Source: Pelagicoccus sp. SDUM812002 (GTDB taxonomy: Bacteria; Verrucomicrobiota; Verrucomicrobiia; Opitutales; Opitutaceae). From it: a DNA stretch of 64,000 bases. Both the position numbers and the translations under genes were made by a program. The notes below the pieces were generated by a model, which saw only the letters and a program-made list of their open reading frames with translations, was not told where the DNA came from and did no database searches. The stretch spans positions 372,001 through 436,000 of the forward strand of contig NZ_JARXHX010000002.1 of NCBI RefSeq assembly GCF_031127835.1. Reading direction: 5' to 3'. This document shows, piece by piece, positions 7,473 through 15,640 of this stretch (position 1 is the stretch's first letter; every line of letters begins with the position of its first letter).

Positions 7473-9542
7473 CTAGTGCACGAGTTCGGGTTGTTTCAGA
7501 ACGCGGGATTCTAGGTTGGGCGCGAGCGGTTCGTAGCGGGCGAAGGATTCGCTGTGCAAGCCGACGCCGCTGGTTAGGGATCGCAGTGTAGTTGCGTAGC
7601 GGTACATTTCCATTTGAGGGACCTCCGCTCTGATCGTGCGATACCGAGTTTCACCTTCAATGCCGTGAATGTGACCGCGCCGGGCGGAGAGGTCGCTCAT
7701 GACGTCCCCGAGGTATGGCTCGGGCACTTTGACTTCGATGGAGAGAATTGGCTCAAGCAAGATAGGGCGGGCATTTTTGAAGGCTTCGGTGAAGGCTTCT
7801 TTACCGGCGGTTTGGAAGGCGATATCCTTGGAGTCGACGGTGTGCATCTTGCCGTCGTAAAAATCGATGACGACGTCGGTGACGGGATAGCCTGCGTGGA
7901 TGCCGGCCTCGCAAGCGGCGTTAACGCCTTTTTCGACGGATGGTACGAAGACTCGGTCGACGTTGTTGCCGCTGAGGGAGTGGGAGAAGTCGATGCCAGT
8001 GCCGGGCTCGGCGGGACGAATGCGCAGCCAGACCTCGGCGAATTGGCCGGAGCCGCCGGATTGCTTTTTGTGGCGGTACTTGGCTTCAGCGGGAGCTTGG
8101 ATGGTTTCGCGGAAGGGGACGCGGGGCTCGACGATTTCGACATCAACATTGAAGCGGCGGGCGAGGCGGGATTTTATGACTTCGAGGTGGAGCTCGCCTT
8201 GGCCGGATACGACGAGCTCGTGGGTTTCGGCGTTGTATCCAAAAAGGAATGTCGGGTCCTCTTCGTGTAGGGTGGTGAGTCCGGCGGCGAGCTTGTCTTC
8301 GTCGCCTTTGTGCAGGGCGACGAGGGTACCGTGTATATTGGGTTTTGGATACTCGACGGCGGGGAGGCGGACTTTTCGGTCGGGGCTCGTGAGGGTGTTG
8401 CCTGTGTGGGTGTCTTTGAGCTTGGCCATGACGCCGATGTCGCCGGGACCGATCTCGTCAATGGCTTGGCGTTCGTGGCCCTGCAGGGTGAAGATCTGGC
8501 CGATCTTTTCGGTGACGCCGTGGAAGGGGTTGTAGAGCTCCATGTTTGGGTGGATGGAGCCGGAGTACATGCGGCAGAAGGAGAGTTCGCCGACGTGGGG
8601 TTCGGAGATGGTTTTCCAGATGTAGCAGGCTGGGGAAGAGTCGCTGAGGGAGATGTCGCCGCGGTGGCCTTCTTCGTCGACGGCTGGTACGACTTTGCGG
8701 TCGAGTGGAGACGAACCATACTTTGAAATGAGGTCCATGAGGCGGGCGACCCCGATATTTTGGGTGGCGGACGTAGCAAAGACGGGAATAAACGTTTCGG
8801 CTTGGATGGCGGCATGCACTCCGGAGCGGAGCTGGTCTTCGGTGAGATCGCCTTGGTCGAAGAATTCTTCCATGAGTGTATCGTCGGCTTCGGCGACGAG
8901 TTCGATCAGTTCGGCGTGGAGGCGGCGTACGCGGTCTTTCCATGGTCCCTCGGCCGGCTTCTCGGAGTATTCGCCAGATCCATCTCGGGCGTAGTCGACT
9001 TCTTCGGACCGGAGCACATCGAGGATCCGTCGGCATCCAGGACCTGAATCGATGGGCAGGGTCATGGGGAAGACTTTGCGTCCGTAGTGTTGGCGGAGTT
9101 CGTCGAGCACCGCATCGAAATCGACGTTTTCCTTGTCGATGCCATTGACGACGATGAGCTTTGGGAGGTGGAATTGGTTGGCGTATTCCCAGACTTGGTC
9201 GGTGCCGATTTCGGGGCCGGAGCTGGCGTTGACTACGACCATGGCGAAGTCCCCTACGCGGAGAGCCCCGAGTCCTTCGGAGATAAAGTCGAGGTAGCCC
9301 GGCGTGTCGATGATGTTGTATTTGGTGCCTTGCCAGTCGCAGTGGAGGAGCGAGGCGTGCACGGATATCTGGCGCTCCTTTTCGGTGGCGTGGTAGTCGC
9401 TCACGGTGTTACCCGCCTCGGTCGTGCCCATACGGCTGATGACCGCTGAGCAGGCGAGCATGGCCTCGGCCAGGGAGGTTTTGCCGGCGGATTGATGGCC
9501 GACGAGGGCGAAGTTGCGGATGCTTTTTGGAGGATAGCTCAT
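7473..9542 (-). CDS. Elongation factor G-like GTPase
   Basis: A 689-residue translational GTPase of the EF-G-like type. The start MSYPPKSIRNFALVGH (9542) fits the family; the longer ORF adds 36 unrelated residues. Motifs are G1 GHQSAGKTS, G3 DTPGYLD and domains II to V, including HGTLVALHKGDEDKLAAGL and FRETIQAPAEAKYRHKKQSGGSGQFAEV. The G4 motif reads VVNGIDKEN, with Gly where canonical EF-G has Lys (NKxD), and the effector region differs from canonical EF-G. The divergence suggests a paralogue rather than the housekeeping factor, which is normally beside rpsG and tufA. Its role might be in translocation under stress or an alternative step, but this is unproven. Confidence 0.85.
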   Translation of the reverse strand: MSYPPKSIRNFALVGHQSAGKTSLAEAMLACSAVISRMGTTEAGNTVSDYHATEKERQISVHASLLHCDWQGTKYNIIDTPGYLDFISEGLGALRVGDFAMVVVNASSGPEIGTDQVWEYANQFHLPKLIVVNGIDKENVDFDAVLDELRQHYGRKVFPMTLPIDSGPGCRRILDVLRSEEVDYARDGSGEYSEKPAEGPWKDRVRRLHAELIELVAEADDTLMEEFFDQGDLTEDQLRSGVHAAIQAETFIPVFATSATQNIGVARLMDLISKYGSSPLDRKVVPAVDEEGHRGDISLSDSSPACYIWKTISEPHVGELSFCRMYSGSIHPNMELYNPFHGVTEKIGQIFTLQGHERQAIDEIGPGDIGVMAKLKDTHTGNTLTSPDRKVRLPAVEYPKPNIHGTLVALHKGDEDKLAAGLTTLHEEDPTFLFGYNAETHELVVSGQGELHLEVIKSRLARRFNVDVEIVEPRVPFRETIQAPAEAKYRHKKQSGGSGQFAEVWLRIRPAEPGTGIDFSHSLSGNNVDRVFVPSVEKGVNAACEAGIHAGYPVTDVVIDFYDGKMHTVDSKDIAFQTAGKEAFTEAFKNARPILLEPILSIEVKVPEPYLGDVMSDLSARRGHIHGIEGETRYRTIRAEVPQMEMYRYATTLRSLTSGVGLHSESFARYEPLAPNLESRVLKQPELVH

Positions 9543-9721
9543 AGCGTCTTTTAAGGTGAGGGGTTGGACGATCCATTTTTGGATCGTACTGATTTCTTGG
9601 GGCAAAAGACGTATGTTGCTTGGGTGGGAGCGGCTGACCGCTGGAGTCAAGGTGGCGCGGAAACGGATAAAAGTGAAGGGAGAATTTTGAAGAGTGACTT
9701 GCTCGGCTCGAAGGGATGGAC

Positions 9722-10279
9722 CTAGGCACGGCGGAGGAGGCAGGCGGTGGGTTGGTCGATGCCTTTGCCGAGGCGCTTTTTGAGGGTCCAGCCTTCGGCG
9801 GCGGGTTCGAAATTTCCGGGGGCTTCGAAGACGACGAGGCCGTCGCGGGCGAGGACTTGATCGAAGACGAGGAAGAGCTTGGGAGTGAGTTGCTCGAGCT
9901 GTTCGTAGGGCGGGTCGACGAAGATGAGATCGAAGGCGTCGGCTCCGGCGGGGAGCTGGAATTTGGTGGCGTCGCTGGCGAGGATTTGCGTATTCAGTTT
10001 CTCGCGCATGCTTTTAGCTACGATCGCGGCGTTGACCTTGATCATGGCGGTGGCGCGGTGGTTGAGCTCGACGAAGGTACAATGAGTTGCGCCACGGCTG
10101 AGGGCTTCGAGTCCATAGGATCCGGTGCCGGCGAAGAGGTCCAGCACGCGGGCGTTTCCCACCCATGCGTTGGCGCTGGAGAAGATGCCTTGGCGCAGCT
10201 TGTCCATGGCAGGGCGGTGCACTGCTTTTTGGTCGACGCGCAGGGTGACGCCACGGGCTTTTCCTCCGGAAATTCGCAT
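9722..10279 (-). CDS. rsmD: 16S rRNA m2G966 methyltransferase RsmD
   Basis: A 185-residue Rossmann-fold methyltransferase that makes N2-methyl-G966 in 16S rRNA. The start MRISGGKARG is typical of RsmD; the longer ORF reads into intergenic sequence. Motifs are KLRQGIFSSAN (compare VREALFNxL), the SAM-binding motif VLDLFAGTGSYGLEALSRGA, and the catalytic motif FDLIFVDPPYE. It lies 14 nt downstream of the exbB-like gene and is probably co-transcribed with it. Confidence 0.93.
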   Translation of the reverse strand: MRISGGKARGVTLRVDQKAVHRPAMDKLRQGIFSSANAWVGNARVLDLFAGTGSYGLEALSRGATHCTFVELNHRATAMIKVNAAIVAKSMREKLNTQILASDATKFQLPAGADAFDLIFVDPPYEQLEQLTPKLFLVFDQVLARDGLVVFEAPGNFEPAAEGWTLKKRLGKGIDQPTACLLRRA

Positions 10280-10293
10280 AGCTCGGTTGTGAG

Positions 10294-11022
10294 TTACAGG
10301 TGATGGGCTAGATGGGAAGTCTCTTTTTGAGGTAGTTGATCGATAAGGTTGTTTGCTTGGCGGGTGGTTTCGGTTATCGCGTTTTGTAGCCGGTTGTTGA
10401 AAACGGAGTGAGCGATCATGGCAGGTATGCCGATGCACAGTCCGGTAGCTGTGGTTATTAAAGCTTCGCCGATGTCACCTGCGAAAAGTTCGGGTCGCCC
10501 CATACCACCTGTCGCCATGGTTTGGAAACCTCCGATCATACCGCTGACAGTACCGAGCAGGCCGATCATGGGGGCGACATTCGCGACGACACTGAGATAG
10601 TGGGTCCACTGAGCAATGGCATTTTCTTCGGAAGAGAGCGCGGCACCGATCTCTGTCTCGAAGGCTTCGAGGTCGTTTGCGGGTTCCCGCGTATTTAGTT
10701 TGGGGAAAGCAGCTGTAAGGGAGCGTCCCAAAAGGGTGTCCGAGGAACGGGCTATTTTCTGGCTAGCGGGAATATCCGCGGCTGAAAAATTCTGCGATAG
10801 TTGCTGGACCAGATTCGGAGGTGAGAAGTTCTTTGGCCGTGTTTCGCGGTAGCAATGAATTGCGATGTAGAAAAGGGCGAGTGAGCAGGCCGCCAGTGGA
10901 TACATGGCCCATCCTCCTTGTTGTATCATGGACCAAAGGGAGGAGCTTGTTTGCTCTTGAGCTTGGAGGCTAGGGGTGAGCAAGAGAGTTGCGAGGGAGA
11001 GGGTTAGGGGGCGCAGTTTCAT
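10294..11022 (-). CDS. MotA/TolQ/ExbB proton channel family protein
   Basis: A 242-residue inner-membrane protein. It has an N-terminal signal-like segment ending in LQAQ, a first membrane helix at about residues 36-56 (WAMYPLAACSLALFYIAIHC), and two later helices around SVVANVAPMIGLLGTVSGMI and LITTATGLCIGIPAMIAHSVF. This is the ExbB/TolQ pattern, including the conserved APMIGLLGTVSGMI and TATGLCIGIPA stretches. Such proteins form the pentameric proton channel that, with ExbD/TolR, powers TonB or Tol systems. No ExbD or TonB gene is adjacent in this window, so the partner must be encoded elsewhere. It is downstream of a TPR protein and a secreted protein, a frequent arrangement in Verrucomicrobiota. 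Confidence 0.9.
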   Translation of the reverse strand: MKLRPLTLSLATLLLTPSLQAQEQTSSSLWSMIQQGGWAMYPLAACSLALFYIAIHCYRETRPKNFSPPNLVQQLSQNFSAADIPASQKIARSSDTLLGRSLTAAFPKLNTREPANDLEAFETEIGAALSSEENAIAQWTHYLSVVANVAPMIGLLGTVSGMIGGFQTMATGGMGRPELFAGDIGEALITTATGLCIGIPAMIAHSVFNNRLQNAITETTRQANNLIDQLPQKETSHLAHHL

Positions 11023-11069
11023 TTTGATCGGTTGGGGATTGGAGTTCAGGAATTGGGATCAGGAATTCT

Positions 11070-11816
11070 TTAAAAAGGAGCATCTTTAGGCTCAAGATGT
11101 AGAGGTGTCAGAGGTGTTGAACTTTGGTTTAAGTATGCTGCGGAATGCTCTGTGTATCCTAATTTACGGTACGCTTGAGCTGCGATACTGTTCAACGCGA
11201 TTTTCTCTTTTTGGGTGAGTTGGTTTGAGTGAGCGATTGGAGTCAGGCTCGCCCAAAGGGCTTTTTCGTAGTCGCCGTTTTTGAGGTAATGTTGGGCCTG
11301 GATTTTCCAAGGAAGGGAGCGGCTTTTCGGTGGAGGGGTTTGGGTAAGCCAGTTCTGGGCGTGCACGAGGGCTTGCTCAGGCAGGTTTGCTGCAATCGAG
11401 CTATCGATAAGGACTTCTCGGTAGGGAATATCTATTTCAGTGTAATTGTTTTTCGGATGCCAAAGCTTTGCGTAGCTCAAGGCTGTTAGAGGCTGCCCGT
11501 CAGATATGAGAAAATTGAGGTAGTCGATTAGTATTCGCCCATCTTGGATTGAAAGTAGGGGAATGAATTTCGAACGTATCTGGGCTTGATGCTCTAGTGA
11601 TTCGCCTTGGTCGGTGAACTCCAAGCTTTCAATTCGCCGGGGTGAAATGCGGCGTACCGCTTCGCCTTCCAGCTCTGGGAGTCGAATCAGTACGAAGCCG
11701 GCACGGGTTTCGACGAGGTCTCCTTGAATTGTTTGGCCGTCCGTCAGTGTTATGGAATCAGCGTGCGTGAGGAACGGAAGGGCGAGGACGACGAGAGCTG
11801 AAGCGAAGCGTTTCAT
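11070..11816 (-). CDS. Secreted protein of unknown function, operon with TPR and ExbB genes
   Basis: A 248-residue protein with a clear signal peptide (MKRFASALVVLALPFLTHA). The first domain after cleavage (SITLTDGQTIQGDLVETRAG) reads as short beta strands. A helical C-terminal part (PWKIQAQHYLKNGDYEKALWASL and IALNSIAAQAYRKLGYTEHS) resembles TPR units. Its start overlaps the stop of the large TPR gene as ATGA. I do not recognise a named family. The context suggests a periplasmic partner of the TPR protein and the ExbB-like channel. Confidence 0.72.
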   Translation of the reverse strand: MKRFASALVVLALPFLTHADSITLTDGQTIQGDLVETRAGFVLIRLPELEGEAVRRISPRRIESLEFTDQGESLEHQAQIRSKFIPLLSIQDGRILIDYLNFLISDGQPLTALSYAKLWHPKNNYTEIDIPYREVLIDSSIAANLPEQALVHAQNWLTQTPPPKSRSLPWKIQAQHYLKNGDYEKALWASLTPIAHSNQLTQKEKIALNSIAAQAYRKLGYTEHSAAYLNQSSTPLTPLHLEPKDAPF

Positions 11817-14617
11817 TCGAGAGAGGTTTGTTTTTCGGTGGGGTTAGAGGCTGTTTCGACCGAAGAGTCGTGCCACCTTTTAGCGCTGAGGTAGGCGGGA
11901 TGTTTTGAGAGGTCTGTCTGGGCAATGAATTCTTCAGCTACCCGCCTGGCTTCGATAGATCGGTTTGTAGAATCTAGAATTTGTATACAACTGAGGTAGG
12001 ATGTTGCGACGTAATCAGTTTCTCCGCGGTAGAGTGTGAAGATGCGTTGATAATATGCATAGGCTTGATTGAGCTTCCCATTGTCTTTTGCGATTTTCGC
12101 TAGGGTTTGTAGCGCTTGAGCTTTGTGAGTGGGTGCAGCTCGCCGCTCCGAGAGGATTGTCTCCGCAGTCGCTTGAGCGTTCGCAGTTTGATTGAGCTGG
12201 TTCTCAAGTTTCAGCTTTAGAGTTAGCGTCTCGAGGTCGAGGTTTTCTGCCTGTAGTAGATACGCGAGGCCTTCTGCTGGTTTTGAGCGTTTGGTGTGGA
12301 ATCGGGCGAGACCGATGTAAGCTTTGTCGCGGTCAGGGGAATTTGGATACTCCTCCAAAATTCTGTGAAAGTAATTTGAAGCATCGAGAGAGGAAATCTC
12401 GCTTAGCGCGTTACCAGCTTCGGCAAGGGCTGCTGGAGGCAGGTCCGTGATATCGTAGTTTGAGGCAAGCTCTAGCGCTTTTAGTTTAGCCTCTGTGTAC
12501 CGCTCGTTTTGGCGGTGTGTTTGGATTTCGGTGACAATAAGACGGCTTGCCAGAGTGGGGAATTCTTCCGACGCAATGGGCTGAGCATCGAGAAGGTGCA
12601 GAAGTTCTATTATACCGATAGCATCGGAGTCGTTACCATATTCTGATATCGCCGCAGCAATTTCGTTTTGGGCTTCTTGATGCGTAAGGCACTCGGCGAG
12701 AAGCTGTGTAAATGATCCGATGTAAGCTGGCAATAGCGGGTCATCTGAGCGGAAGGTTTGCAATGCGTGCAACGCGAGTTCTGTTTGCTCGGTTTCCAAT
12801 AGGAGGGTACAGCGTTTCTGCAGGGCGATGAACTTAAGCTGTAAGTCTTCTGTTTCGACGCGGGCGTAGGCTTCGATGGCAGCTTCGATTTGGTTGAGCT
12901 CTGCAAAAGTGTCGCCTTGCAGTAAGTTCACTTCGGCGGTTCGAGGATGCGTTTGATAGGCGGCGAGCCATTGCTGAGATTGCTGCAATGCTGGCTGGAG
13001 CGCGCCGAGGGCGTAGTGGCAGGCTGTCTCCCGAAACGCTGCTTCCGGGTGTAGGAAGCGAGCGTGGGAAACTCCCTGAATGGCGTGGAAGGTAGAGATT
13101 GCTGTTTCTAATTCGTTCGTAGTGAACTGGCATATGCCGATCCAGAGATGGGCTTGTGCTGCAACGGGCGATTTAGGAGAAAGCGTCTTACAGGTTTCGA
13201 AGGCTTTGATGGCAGTCGTTGTCTGGCGCTTGTTGAAATAGCAAAATCCAAGGTAGTAGTGCGCAGCTGTGGCGATGTCGGTTGGAGGATCTTTGGCGAG
13301 AAGAGATTCGAGTGTTGAAATAGCCTCCCCGAAGCTGGCTTGTTCGACTTGAGATAGAGCAATCCAAAGAAGAATTTGCGGAATGTCCTGGTTATCTGGG
13401 TACGTCGAGAGAAAGTCTTTAGCGATGGCAGCTGATGCGTCCCATGCATGCATGCTGCGCGCAACGGATATCCACTCTAGGTGTGCGGCTTGGGCGAGTT
13501 CGTGTTTACTGCGAGCAATGGGTTGAAGGAGTATCCAAGCTTCCAAGGGGCGGTTGCTCTGGGCGAAGCAACGAGCCTTTCGCAGGTCAATGGCGTAGAG
13601 GTAGTCTGGTGCTTCGCGCAGGCGCTCAAGCTGATTTTGAAGCTGCTTAATTGATTGGCGGAACTGATCGCTCCACATGCTCTGTTCGGTCTTGAGAGCT
13701 GGGGCGAGGTTTCGGTACTGGTGCTGAAGCTTGAGGATTCGAGTTTTCTGGACTTGTACGAGCTGATCCTTGGGAGAGACAAGCTGGTAGGCTCGTAATG
13801 CGGCGCTAGGGTCTTGGTCTGCGAGTTTCTCTGCTGTTTGTGACGCGAGAAAGGATAGGGTTGCGAGCTCTGGCAGAGGGTCGTCGTGCCAGTTTGTATC
13901 GAGAAGTTGGATGCTCGCGTTATTGATGTCATCCTCCTCCAGGTACAGTTGGATGAGTCTGAGGCGAGCGAAGCTCGCGAGCCTTGGAGAGGCGGGATCG
14001 ACTACAACTTCCTGTAGGATCTCGATGGCTCGGGGAGATTCGGAAAGCTCTGCCTCTCGCAAGGAGGCGAGATCGCGGAAGGGTGATTGGCCTGCCAACT
14101 TTCTCAGCTCGGAGAAGGCTTCTCGAGCTGCCTCGGTTTGTTCATCGAGCAGGAGGCTGGATGCTAGAGTGTAGCGGGCGAAGATTTCCGAGTCCTCTGA
14201 GTCAGTATAGCTTGCGAGGTAGCTCTCTAGTGCAGCGATCGCTTCCGTTTGCAAGTTCGCCTTGTGGGAGGCGAGACCGGCAAGGGGCAGGATCTTGCGG
14301 GGGAGCTGGCCTTCGATCCAGATGGGTTCCTCGCTGTAGTTCGCCTGGATTGCGTTGAAGGCGTGAGCGGCTTGAGGAAAGTTTCCTTTAACGAGTGCTT
14401 CGCTGCCTTCTCGCAGGAGCTCGGGAAGCGAGCGGAATTCGATCTCCTGCGCAGGGGCATGAAAAAAAGAACACAAGCAAACGCAGGCGAAGGCCAGCCA
14501 AGCGATTTTAGGGCTCGGGAGGCGTATCGATTTTTTGGGTGCGCGGGGGCTAGGGTAACGGAGTTGTAGGGTGCGATGCGATTTAGAGGAGCATCGCGAG
14601 TTGGTTCTTTCGATCAT
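11813..14617 (-). CDS. Large TPR-repeat exported protein
   Basis: A 934-residue protein made mainly of tetratricopeptide-like helical repeats, with typical spaced residues such as AAHYYLGFCYFNKRQTTTAI, AAQAHLWIGICQFTTNELE and RDKAYIGLARFHTKRSKPA. A hydrophobic segment at about residues 38-56 (IAWLAFACVCLCSFFHAPAQ) looks like a signal peptide preceded by an unusually long, basic N-terminus. The true start may therefore be internal, but I see no good alternative ATG. The gene begins inside the 3' end of the HDOD gene (35-nt overlap) and ends in an ATGA overlap with the next gene. TPR proteins in ExbB-linked operons are thought to scaffold periplasmic complexes; here that is inference. Confidence 0.85.
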   Translation of the reverse strand: MIERTNSRCSSKSHRTLQLRYPSPRAPKKSIRLPSPKIAWLAFACVCLCSFFHAPAQEIEFRSLPELLREGSEALVKGNFPQAAHAFNAIQANYSEEPIWIEGQLPRKILPLAGLASHKANLQTEAIAALESYLASYTDSEDSEIFARYTLASSLLLDEQTEAAREAFSELRKLAGQSPFRDLASLREAELSESPRAIEILQEVVVDPASPRLASFARLRLIQLYLEEDDINNASIQLLDTNWHDDPLPELATLSFLASQTAEKLADQDPSAALRAYQLVSPKDQLVQVQKTRILKLQHQYRNLAPALKTEQSMWSDQFRQSIKQLQNQLERLREAPDYLYAIDLRKARCFAQSNRPLEAWILLQPIARSKHELAQAAHLEWISVARSMHAWDASAAIAKDFLSTYPDNQDIPQILLWIALSQVEQASFGEAISTLESLLAKDPPTDIATAAHYYLGFCYFNKRQTTTAIKAFETCKTLSPKSPVAAQAHLWIGICQFTTNELETAISTFHAIQGVSHARFLHPEAAFRETACHYALGALQPALQQSQQWLAAYQTHPRTAEVNLLQGDTFAELNQIEAAIEAYARVETEDLQLKFIALQKRCTLLLETEQTELALHALQTFRSDDPLLPAYIGSFTQLLAECLTHQEAQNEIAAAISEYGNDSDAIGIIELLHLLDAQPIASEEFPTLASRLIVTEIQTHRQNERYTEAKLKALELASNYDITDLPPAALAEAGNALSEISSLDASNYFHRILEEYPNSPDRDKAYIGLARFHTKRSKPAEGLAYLLQAENLDLETLTLKLKLENQLNQTANAQATAETILSERRAAPTHKAQALQTLAKIAKDNGKLNQAYAYYQRIFTLYRGETDYVATSYLSCIQILDSTNRSIEARRVAEEFIAQTDLSKHPAYLSAKRWHDSSVETASNPTEKQTSLE

Positions 14618-15449
14618 TTATCTCGAAACGTGAATCATCGAGTAGCGAAGTAAGATCGAGTGCGTCGATGCCGAGCTCCTTGCAGGCGCGTTTGATGGGC
14701 TCTGGAGTGGATGCGTCGGGATCGAAGCCGCCAAGCTGGTCGGCGAACCAGATGGCGAGGGAAAGGATACTGGTTGCCCGCAATTGCGATTGGGCGTGGA
14801 GGGGGCTGTTCAGGTTTTTGATCGGCTGCCAGATAGACATCTCGAATTGCCAATGGCTAAGCAGTTCGGCGCCCACGCGGTAGTGGCTCATGCCGAGGAG
14901 CTCTTGCTCGACGACCATCAATGCGCGGTCTCCGCAGTGTTCGGTAATATCGGAGGCTTTTTCCAGGCGCTCCAGATAGAGGTTGATGGCGAGCTTTCCG
15001 ATTTGATGGAGCAGGCCGGTAATGTAGGGGCCGGTGGTGTCGAAGCCGCAGCGATTGGCGACGACTTCTGAAATAATTGCGACGTCGAGAGATCGATCGG
15101 CGAACTCGGTAGCTGTCTCTCCGTAGGTGGGTAACGCTTGATAGAAAGCTTCGTTATCGACGACCATTTTGAGGATACTGCGAAGCTCGTTGAAGCCGAT
15201 GCGGCTGATAGCGGTTCCGATCTCGTTGACCTTCATAGTGCCAGCGTAAGCGGCGCTATTGGTAACTCGGAGGACTTGGGCGGACAGGCCGGGGTCCATC
15301 TTGACTAGCGATGAAATGTAGTCGAGCGACGCGTCTTCGTTCTGGAGAAGTTGGCTCAAGCGAGCGTATATCCGAGGTGAGGTCGGCAAGCTGGTGGCGT
15401 ACTCGATGAGGAGCGCGAGATTAATTTTTTCGAATGAATTACTGGCCAT
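14583..15449 (-). CDS. HDOD domain protein
   Basis: A 288-residue protein in which an HDOD domain (a non-catalytic HD relative used in signalling) spans most of the length. Characteristic segments are LPTSPRIYARLSQLLQNEDAS, ISSLVKMDPGLSAQVLRVTNSA, IGTAISRIGFNELRSIL and ITGLLHQIGKLAINLY. There is no membrane segment. HDOD proteins act in regulatory or surface-motility circuits, often with c-di-GMP or histidine-kinase partners, none of which is adjacent. It is the first gene of a run continuing into the TPR, secreted, ExbB and RsmD genes. Confidence 0.88.
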   Translation of the reverse strand: MASNSFEKINLALLIEYATSLPTSPRIYARLSQLLQNEDASLDYISSLVKMDPGLSAQVLRVTNSAAYAGTMKVNEIGTAISRIGFNELRSILKMVVDNEAFYQALPTYGETATEFADRSLDVAIISEVVANRCGFDTTGPYITGLLHQIGKLAINLYLERLEKASDITEHCGDRALMVVEQELLGMSHYRVGAELLSHWQFEMSIWQPIKNLNSPLHAQSQLRATSILSLAIWFADQLGGFDPDASTPEPIKRACKELGIDALDLTSLLDDSRFEINDRKNQLAMLL

Positions 15450-15580
15450 GCTTACGATGCATCACTTTGGAAAAGATTATGAAAGCGTGCGGTGTGGAAG
15501 CGAGCGAGTAAAATCGAAGCGAGTGAGGAGAGGTGTCTCCGCGGGGTCGGTTGTGGATTGGGGGATGGTGAATCGACCCG

Positions 15581-15616
15581 CAAAAAGAGCCCGGTCCGTG
15601 GGGACTGGGCTCTTGA
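15581..15616 (-). terminator. Rho-independent terminator of the SSS symporter gene
   Basis: On the minus strand, a stem beginning AAGAGCCC and ending GGGCTCTT, with a short GC-rich extension, is followed directly by TTTTTG. It lies 25-60 nt past the symporter stop codon. Confidence 0.85.
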
Positions 15617-15640
15617 AAATCGAGATGATGGTGAGGCTTT

